NCBI GenBank assembly: GCA_031411575.1
Contig: JANOBJ010000395.1
Coordinates: 1 to 11,244 of the forward strand
Source of the DNA: JANOBJ01 sp031411575
GTDB lineage: Bacteria; Pseudomonadota; Gammaproteobacteria; Burkholderiales; Burkholderiaceae_C
Direction of reading: 5' to 3'
Length of the DNA: 11,244 nt
Shown: positions 5,972-11,244 of the stretch, one piece after another
How positions within the stretch are numbered: the stretch's first letter is position 1
Layout: the number at the start of each line of letters is the position of its first letter
Position numbers and translations under genes: made by a program
The notes under the pieces: model-generated
The model's database searches: none
Seen by the model: only the letters and a program-made list of their open reading frames with translations
Told to the model about the DNA's origin: nothing

Positions 5972-8791
5972 TCAGCCGAGCTCGGCCAACAGGCGCTGCG
6001 CCTTGGTCTTGAGGCCGCCTGAGGCCTCGGCCATGACTTCCTTGACCAGCGCACGGGCGCCGTCTTCGTCACCGATGGCGCGAAACTCCTCGGCCAGCGC
6101 CAGCTTGGTAGCCAGCGGCTCGTCCGCACCGGAGCCGTCCACCAGCTTGGGTTGCTCGGAGGGCGAAGTCAGGTCCAGCGACAGCGAACCCATGTCGAAC
6201 TCCATCATTCCGGAGTCAGACGGTGCCTGCGTGGAGTCGCCCTCGTCGGACGGTGGCAGATCATGCGACGACAGGTCGAGCGCGCTGGGGCGGCTGTTCA
6301 GCGGGACAGGTTCGGACACATCGATGGTGGCCGGCTGGAAATCCATCATTGGCGCTGCCAGCGGCACTGCGCGCGACGGTGTGAACGACGAGGGCTTCAA
6401 GGCGACGGCTGGCGCGACGTTGAACGCCGAGGTTTTTTCCGGCGCGGACGAGCGCGTGCTGGGGGTCAGCGGAGCCTGGCTGGACGAGAAATCCAAGTCG
6501 AGGTCGAGGTCGACCGCGTTATCGTCTTCAGGCAGGCCGCTCTGCGGCAGGGTGCTGGCACCGCTGTAGCCAGGCGCCATCGCCTTGGCGGCACTGACGC
6601 GGTTGGCCGGATGGCCGCCCGCCTGATAGAGCGTGTTGGTGCCGTCCAGATCGCGCCCCAGACCACAGATCTGTTCCCATTCGAAACCGGTGCCTTGGGT
6701 CAGGTTGTAGGCCTCGGTGGCCACGACTTCAAACGCCTTGATATCGCGGCGCTTGGCGTAGATTTCCAGCAGCTTGCCGTGGATCGCCACCCGCGTCGGG
6801 TTGGTCCGCATGGCTTCTTTGAGGATTTCCTCGGCCTGCAAATCGCGGCCGTACGCCAGGTAGACATCGGCCTCGGCGACCGGGTCGACATCGCCGGCCG
6901 CATCCAGCTGGCTTGGCGAATACACCATGGACGAGCCGGTCGCGGCCGCCTCGGCCGTGTCCACGCGCTGGCCACCGCTGGCGCCAAAGAACGAGTCGGG
7001 CTGCAGGCGGCTTTCAAGGAAAGAGCTGTCGACTTGCGACGATTTCTTGCGCTGGCGAGCCCGGTACAGGCCCAGGCCCGCGAGCAGCGCGATCAGGCCA
7101 CCGGCGGCGGCCGGAACCATCGGGTTGTCCATCAAATCCGCCAGCAGGCCGGATTCGGGCGCTGGGGTAGCGGGCTGGACGACCGGTTTGGCAGCGGACG
7201 CAGCTGTCACGGGCGCCGGAGCAGAAGCCGGCGTTGCCGCCACGACAGGTGCTGCCGGCGCGGGAGCGGGGGTTGTGGCGGCTGGAGCCGAAGCCGGTGT
7301 CGCGGTTGCAACGGCTGCGCTGGCTGCGGCATCGGCCGGTTTCGCCACGGCCGCCGGGGCGCTGGCCGGAGTGGCTGCCATGGTTGGTGCAGCCGACGCA
7401 GCGGGTTTGGCCGCGCTGGCGATGGTGGCGGCTGGTGCCGGTACGGCAGGCGTGGCCACGGGCACTGCTGGCACGGCAGCGGCGCCGGACGCGGCTGGTT
7501 TTGCGGCCGGACTTGCCGGTGTTGCACTGGAGCCCTTGGCAGCACTGGCCGCCACGGCCGAGCCGACCGGGCTGGACGCGGCTTCCAGTTTGGCCAGATC
7601 GCCAATGTTCTTGGACAGCTCGGCCACGCGGGTACTCGCGTCTTGTGCCTGCTTGCCCGCGGCGATCTGCGCTTCCTTGCCCGTGGGTTGCACGGCGCCC
7701 TTGGACAGCGTCAGCTTGTCTGGCGAGGCAGTGGCGGTTTTCTTGTCCTCGACACTGGCCTGCAGCTTTCCGCCGCCCTGGCGATCCGCGGCAGCCACCT
7801 GCGCCTTGGGGGCGCCTTCGGCCAGCTTGCGCCTGAATTCGTTGAAATCCTTGCTTTGCGCGGTGACCGTGCGCGACGCTTCGGCCGCTGGCGTGGCGGC
7901 TGCCTGTTCGCTGGTCGGCATGTCGAGCACCGAGCCCGCCTTCATGCGGTTGATGTTGCCGCCGATAAACGCATCGGGGTTGGCGCGCAGCATGGCCACC
8001 AGCATTTGGTCCAGCGAGACGCTGTCTGGCTTGTTGGCCGCGGCGATTTTGCCGGCGGTATCGCCAACGTTGACCTTGACTTGCTTGTCCCCGGCGGGTT
8101 GCGGCGCCGCAGCGGGCTTGACAGCCACTGCCGCAGGCGGCGCGGGTGCCGGGCGGGGCGCTGGCGCAGCCCGCGGTGTGGGCGCAACGGCCACAGCGGC
8201 AGGGGCAGGCGGCGGAGCAGCCGGAACCGGGGTTGCGACGGGTGCGGTCACCGATGCGGCTGGCCGTGGCGCCGGGGCGGCGATGATTTGCGGGGCTGTT
8301 GGTGCCACGGGCTGCGCCTGACGCAGGTTAGGCGGGTCGAACAGCATGGTGTAGTCACGCGAGATCCGGCCCGATGACCAGCGGGTGTCCAGCACGAGAT
8401 CGATGAACGGGTCGGTCACTGGCCGATCGCTGGTGAGTCGCAAGTAAGAGCGGCCGTCAGGGCGCTTTTGCAGGGTGATCTGCACGCCGGCCAGCGCCGG
8501 GTTGTACTCGAGGCCAGCCGCGCGAAAAGCTTCCGGCGTGCCGACCGACGCCCGCAGGCTGGCAGCCTCTTCGGCGTTGATCTCGGGCACCTCGATTTCG
8601 GCTCGAAGTGGTTCGCCCAGGGCCGACAGCACGTTGACCCTCCCGAGCGACAGCGCCTGTGCGCCCATGCTGAACAGGCCCAAGGATAGAGCCACGGCAG
8701 CCGCCAGCCCGGTCAACGCTTGACCCCGCTTGCCGTGCGGCAACTTATCCGCATTTTTGGCGGGACCAACGGTCAGATTTTTTCTCATCAT
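5972..8791 (-). CDS. fimV: FimV-family peptidoglycan-binding inner-membrane hub protein
   Basis: FimV proteins organise the cell pole and, where present, type IV pilus and secretion functions, by linking peptidoglycan to cytoplasmic partners. The 939 residues have the full architecture. A signal peptide (about 1-46) ends AQA, and the mature part begins with the typical LSLGRVNVLSALGEPLRAEIEV. An Ala/Pro linker (160-235) leads to a LysM-like domain (237-292, KVNVGDTAGKIA to MPTSEQ), a short coiled coil near 386-403, a second Ala/Pro linker (411-547) and one membrane helix (559-576, then RARQRKK). The acidic cytoplasmic part has a TPR-like segment (638-697) and the conserved C-terminal FimV motif (893-938, TKLALAEEFRAIGDEDGARA). 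The ATG at 8791 has GAGG 11 bases upstream; starts at 8788, 8830 or 8836 are possible. Pilus genes are not in this window. Confidence 0.93.
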   Translation of the reverse strand: MMRKNLTVGPAKNADKLPHGKRGQALTGLAAAVALSLGLFSMGAQALSLGRVNVLSALGEPLRAEIEVPEINAEEAASLRASVGTPEAFRAAGLEYNPALAGVQITLQKRPDGRSYLRLTSDRPVTDPFIDLVLDTRWSSGRISRDYTMLFDPPNLRQAQPVAPTAPQIIAAPAPRPAASVTAPVATPVPAAPPPAPAAVAVAPTPRAAPAPRPAPAPPAAVAVKPAAAPQPAGDKQVKVNVGDTAGKIAAANKPDSVSLDQMLVAMLRANPDAFIGGNINRMKAGSVLDMPTSEQAAATPAAEASRTVTAQSKDFNEFRRKLAEGAPKAQVAAADRQGGGKLQASVEDKKTATASPDKLTLSKGAVQPTGKEAQIAAGKQAQDASTRVAELSKNIGDLAKLEAASSPVGSAVAASAAKGSSATPASPAAKPAASGAAAVPAVPVATPAVPAPAATIASAAKPAASAAPTMAATPASAPAAVAKPADAAASAAVATATPASAPAATTPAPAPAAPVVAATPASAPAPVTAASAAKPVVQPATPAPESGLLADLMDNPMVPAAAGGLIALLAGLGLYRARQRKKSSQVDSSFLESRLQPDSFFGASGGQRVDTAEAAATGSSMVYSPSQLDAAGDVDPVAEADVYLAYGRDLQAEEILKEAMRTNPTRVAIHGKLLEIYAKRRDIKAFEVVATEAYNLTQGTGFEWEQICGLGRDLDGTNTLYQAGGHPANRVSAAKAMAPGYSGASTLPQSGLPEDDNAVDLDLDLDFSSSQAPLTPSTRSSAPEKTSAFNVAPAVALKPSSFTPSRAVPLAAPMMDFQPATIDVSEPVPLNSRPSALDLSSHDLPPSDEGDSTQAPSDSGMMEFDMGSLSLDLTSPSEQPKLVDGSGADEPLATKLALAEEFRAIGDEDGARALVKEVMAEASGGLKTKAQRLLAELG
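6495..6512 (-). repeat. Three-copy hexanucleotide repeat in fimV
   Basis: On the plus strand AAGTCG-AGGTCG-AGGTCG reads as three near-identical hexamers, encoding alternating Asp and Leu (VDLDLDLDF, 760-768 of FimV). Such a tract can change by whole units without a frameshift, so copy number might vary among strains. Confidence 0.5.
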
Positions 8792-8802
8792 TCGAACGAA
8801 TG

Positions 8803-8806
8803 CCTC
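8803..8806 (-). promoter_or_regulatory. Ribosome binding site favouring the fimV start at 8791
   Basis: GAGG on the minus strand lies 11 bases before the ATG at 8791, with AGGAG a little further upstream (8809-8813). The alternative ATG codons at 8830 and 8836 have no comparable purine-rich site, so 8791 is preferred. Confidence 0.45.
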
Positions 8807-8828
8807 GGCTCCTGATAACGTAAACGAC

Positions 8829-8855
8829 ATTAACATCAACGGTTTAGGCTGACAA
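8829..8855 (-). promoter_or_regulatory. Weak candidate sigma70 promoter for fimV
   Basis: On the minus strand TTGTCA (8850-8855, five of six to the -35 consensus) is followed after 15 bases by GTTAAT (8829-8834, four of six to the -10). The spacing is short. A start a few bases downstream would leave an untranslated leader before the ATG at 8791 and is consistent with that start. The 198-base gap between asd and fimV is the only sizeable gap, so a promoter here is expected. Confidence 0.3.
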
Positions 8856-8926
8856 GCTAAGACGGTGCTTAACCTTCTTGTGCTGGCTGTGACCCGTAGT
8901 TACACCTGTGCTTTTGTCGTCAATGG

Positions 8927-8961
8927 ACAACGCCCTGTAACGTCACGTTACAGGGCGTTGT
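8927..8961 (-). terminator. Long perfect palindrome after asd, probable terminator
   Basis: Two 17-base arms (starting ACAACGCCCTG on the plus strand) are exact reverse complements around a single central C. As RNA it would form about 16 pairs with a three-base loop. It begins 28 bases past the asd stop, the right place for a terminator that separates leuB-asd from fimV. The bases after it on the asd transcript (CCATTGACG) are not U-rich, so it would be a weak intrinsic terminator, or a 3'-end protecting or protein-binding structure. Confidence 0.6.
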
Positions 8962-8989
8962 GTGCGGCATCCGCTTGTCGAGCCTCGCG

Positions 8990-10126
8990 TCAGGCATCCA
9001 GCAGGATGCGCAGCATACGGCGCAGCGGTTCGGCCGCGCCCCACAGCAGTTGGTCGCCAATGGTGAAGGCGCCCACATACTCCGGCCCCATGGCCAGCTT
9101 GCGAATGCGGCCCACCGGAATCGTCATGGTGCCGGTCACGGCCACGGGCGTCAGGTGCTTCACCGTTGCTTCGCGGGTGTTGGGGACCACTTTCACCCAG
9201 TCGTTGTCGGCGGCGATCAGCGCTTCGATGTCGGCCAGCGGCACGTCGCGCTTGAGCTTGAAGGTCAGCGCCTGGCTGTGGCAACGCATCGCGCCGACCC
9301 GCACGCAAAACCCGTCGACCGGGATTTCCGCCGATCCAAACACCGGCCCCTGGCCCAGGATCTTGTTGGTCTCGGCCATACCTTTCCATTCTTCCTTGGA
9401 CATGCCGTTGCCCAGATCCTTGTCGATCCACGGGATCAGCGAACCGCCCAGCGGAACGCCGAAGTTGGCGGTTTCGGCCTCGCTCAGGCTGCGTTGTTTG
9501 GCGATCACCAGCCGGTCGATCTCCAGCACCGCGCTGCGCGGGTCGTCCAGCAGCGCCTTGACCTCGGAATACAGCGTGCCGTACTGGGTGAGCAGTTCGC
9601 GCATGTGCTGGGCGCCGCCGCCAGACGCCGCCTGGTAGGTCTGGGTGCTCATCCACTCGACCAGGCCCGCCTTGTACAACGCGCCCACGCCCATCAACAT
9701 GCAGCTGACCGTGCAGTTGCCGCCGATCCAGTTGTTGCCGCCCTTGGCCAGCGCGTTCTGGATCACCGGCAGGTTCACCGGATCGAGGATGATGACGGCG
9801 TCTTCCTTCATGCGCAGGGTGGACGCGGCATCGATCCAGTGGCCTTTCCAACCAGCGGCGCGCAGCTTGGGGTAGACCAGGCTGGTGTAGTCGCCGCCCT
9901 GGGCGGTGATGATGGTGTCGCACTTCTTCAGCGCGGTGATGTCCAGCGCATCTTTCAGCGTGGTCTCGTTTTTGGCCATCGCCGGGGCTTTGCCGCCCGC
10001 GTTGGAGGTGGAGAAGAAGACCGGTTCGATCAGTCCGAAATCGCCTTCGGCCTGCATGCGGTCCATCAGCACGGAGCCGACCATACCGCGCCAGCCGACG
10101 AGTCCTGTCAGGTTACCCACTTTCAT
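8990..10126 (-). CDS. asd: Aspartate-semialdehyde dehydrogenase
   Basis: Asd reduces L-4-aspartyl phosphate with NADPH to aspartate semialdehyde, the branch point to lysine, diaminopimelate, threonine and methionine, in the cytoplasm. The 378 residues fit the Gram-negative form. The NADPH loop GLVGWRGMVGSVLM (8-21), the catalytic GGNCTVSCMLMG with Cys138, and VGAMRCHSQALTFKLKR with His283 are intact. The ATG at 10126 is preferred over the GTG one codon upstream because AAAGGG ends seven bases before it. The gene follows leuB by 71 bases, an arrangement common in beta- and gammaproteobacteria that groups branched-chain and aspartate-family synthesis. A large palindrome follows the stop. Confidence 0.98.
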   Translation of the reverse strand: MKVGNLTGLVGWRGMVGSVLMDRMQAEGDFGLIEPVFFSTSNAGGKAPAMAKNETTLKDALDITALKKCDTIITAQGGDYTSLVYPKLRAAGWKGHWIDAASTLRMKEDAVIILDPVNLPVIQNALAKGGNNWIGGNCTVSCMLMGVGALYKAGLVEWMSTQTYQAASGGGAQHMRELLTQYGTLYSEVKALLDDPRSAVLEIDRLVIAKQRSLSEAETANFGVPLGGSLIPWIDKDLGNGMSKEEWKGMAETNKILGQGPVFGSAEIPVDGFCVRVGAMRCHSQALTFKLKRDVPLADIEALIAADNDWVKVVPNTREATVKHLTPVAVTGTMTIPVGRIRKLAMGPEYVGAFTIGDQLLWGAAEPLRRMLRILLDA

Positions 10127-10133
10127 CACATCG

Positions 10134-10139
10134 CCCTTT
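10134..10139 (-). promoter_or_regulatory. asd ribosome binding site
   Basis: AAAGGG on the minus strand lies seven bases before the ATG at 10126 and only four before the GTG at 10129. It therefore selects the ATG. Confidence 0.6.
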
Positions 10140-10140
10140 C

Positions 10141-10173
10141 AAAAATCCTGGATTCCCGGCTCGTCTGGCCGGG
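10141..10173 (-). terminator. Possible attenuating hairpin between leuB and asd
   Basis: On the minus strand CCCGGC (10168-10173) and GCCGGG (10155-10160) pair around a seven-base loop, and a run of five T (10141-10145) follows nine bases later. The distance to the T run is too long for a classical terminator. It may partly reduce read-through into asd, or be chance. Confidence 0.3.
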
Positions 10174-10197
10174 GAGGGCGTGACGAACCGGAGCTTG

Positions 10198-11244
10198 CTA
10201 GCCCTTGGTGGTTTTCTTGGTCATCGTTGCGGTCAGGGCCGCCACGACGGCATCACCCATCTCAAGGGTGCCGGCCTTGCGGGTGCCTTCCGACCAGATG
10301 TCAGCCGTACGCAGACCGGACGCAAGCACGTTTTTCACCGCGGACTCAATACGGTCGGCGGCTTCGGGCTGTTGGAGTGAAAAGCGCAACATCATGGCAA
10401 CTGACAATATTGTAGCCAAAGGATTGGCAATGCCCTTGCCCGCGATGTCGGGCGCGCTGCCGTGGCTCGGCTCGTACAGGCCCTGGCTGCTGGCATTCAG
10501 GCTGGCGGAGGGCAGCATGCCGATCGAGCCGGTGAGCATGGCGGCCTCGTCGGACAGGATATCGCCGAACATGTTGCCGGTGACCACCACGTCAAAGCGC
10601 TTGGGCGCGCGCACCAGTTGCATGGCGGCGTTGTCCACGTACATGTGGTCGAGCTCGACGTCCGGGTACTGCTGGCCGACCTCGGTGACCACGTCTTTCC
10701 AGAGCTGAAACGTCTCCAGCACGTTGGCCTTGTCCACGCTGGTGACACGTTTGCTTCGCTTGCGTGCGGCCTGAAACGCGACGTGCGCGATGCGCTCGAT
10801 CTCCGGCCGCGAATAGCGCATGGTGTCGAACGCTTCTTCAGCGCCGGGGAAGTGCCCGTCAGGCGAGACGCGGCGGCCGCGCGGCTGGCCGAAGTAAATG
10901 TCGCCCGTCAGTTCGCGAATGATCAGGATGTCGAGGCCCGACACCAGCTCACGCTTCAGGCTCGATGCATCCACCAATTGCGGGTAGCAGATGGCCGGGC
11001 GAAAGTTGGCGAACAAGCCGAGGTTTTTGCGCAAGCCCAGAATCGCCTGCTCGGGGCGCAGCGGCCGGTCGAGCGTGTCGTATTTCCAGTCGCCGACCGC
11101 GCCGAACAGCACCGCGTCGGCGTCTTTGGCCAGCTTCAACGTGGCGTCAGGCAAGGGGTGGCCGTGTGCTTCAAACGCAGCACCGCCGACCAGCGCTGTT
11201 TCAGTTTCAAATTTCAGGTCCAGAACGTTCAAAACCTTGACGGC
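10198..11244 (-). CDS. leuB: 3-Isopropylmalate dehydrogenase, 5' end outside the window
   Basis: LeuB oxidatively decarboxylates 3-isopropylmalate to 2-oxoisocaproate with NAD, the third step of leucine synthesis. The reading frame is open to the right edge, giving 348 visible residues starting AVKVLNVLDLKF. Compared with the usual form only about 20 N-terminal residues, including the first glycine-rich strand, are missing. Visible motifs are RELTGDIYFGQPRG, SVDKANVLE with the catalytic lysine, the signature TGNMFGDILSDEAAMLTGS, and GLYEPSHGSAPDIAGKG of the NAD site. The codons for ATILS (10404-10418) include ACA, ATA and TTG and form an AT-rich spot. The stop is TAG, 71 bases before asd. A TTG at 11232 is in frame but lies inside the conserved N-terminal helix, so it is not the start. 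Confidence 0.97.
   Translation of the reverse strand, partial: AVKVLNVLDLKFETETALVGGAAFEAHGHPLPDATLKLAKDADAVLFGAVGDWKYDTLDRPLRPEQAILGLRKNLGLFANFRPAICYPQLVDASSLKRELVSGLDILIIRELTGDIYFGQPRGRRVSPDGHFPGAEEAFDTMRYSRPEIERIAHVAFQAARKRSKRVTSVDKANVLETFQLWKDVVTEVGQQYPDVELDHMYVDNAAMQLVRAPKRFDVVVTGNMFGDILSDEAAMLTGSIGMLPSASLNASSQGLYEPSHGSAPDIAGKGIANPLATILSVAMMLRFSLQQPEAADRIESAVKNVLASGLRTADIWSEGTRKAGTLEMGDAVVAALTATMTKKTTKG

Noticed and set aside
5975..5986. Palindrome GCCGAGCTCGGC at the fimV stop as a terminator
   Set aside because: It has no loop bases and no T tract; it encodes the last FimV residues and is better explained as chance in GC-rich coding DNA.
6152..8377. Very long plus-strand open frames (up to 741 residues) opposite fimV
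   Set aside because: They mirror the Ala/Pro-rich, GC-rich fimV coding strand; the translations are Arg/Gly/Cys-rich low-complexity text without any domain, while the minus-strand frame has complete FimV architecture.
8960..10183. 407-residue plus-strand open frame opposite asd
   Set aside because: A shadow of a GC-rich gene; rich in His, Gln, Ala and Arg with no recognisable motif, and asd on the other strand has all catalytic residues.

Overview
This window is a GC-rich chromosomal housekeeping segment. The proteins and gene order (leuB-asd-fimV-truA-trpF-trpB-trpA-accD) point to a betaproteobacterium of the order Burkholderiales. The family Comamonadaceae is likely, because the region before the trpF core carries a GC-rich nested-hairpin sequence that I recognise from memory as a dispersed repeat of that family, and because of AT-rich GCTA...TAGC palindromes. 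The species cannot be named from this sequence.

Layout, from the right edge leftward, which is the direction of transcription for eight of the ten genes. A 5'-truncated leuB (10198-11244, leucine synthesis) is followed after 71 nt by asd (8990-10126, aspartate semialdehyde dehydrogenase). A 35-bp near-perfect palindrome lies just past the asd stop. Next comes a 198-nt gap with a possible promoter, then fimV (5972-8791), encoding a large peptidoglycan-binding inner-membrane hub protein of the FimV family. After 41 nt a compact block begins: truA (tRNA pseudouridine synthase), trpF, trpB, trpA (last steps of tryptophan synthesis) and accD (acetyl-CoA carboxylase beta subunit). The truA/trpF and trpB/trpA junctions are ATGA overlaps, trpF overlaps trpB by 23 nt, and the accD ribosome site lies on the trpA stop, so these genes are very probably co-transcribed.

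At the left end a plus-strand gene for a two-repeat YggT membrane protein (793-1341) converges on accD. A minus-strand gene for a protein with a LON substrate-binding domain (102-740) diverges from it. The last 101 bases hold no gene but contain an AT-rich perfect palindrome.

No mobile-element gene, CRISPR array, phage, toxin-antitoxin or defence system is visible, and I did not find an undescribed multi-gene system. The points worth a second look are small: a probable repeat-derived N-terminal extension of TrpF, a 25% GC patch inside trpF, a perfect 11-bp hairpin in the early truA codons, the long palindrome after asd, and short acidic motifs repeated in the FimV cytoplasmic region.
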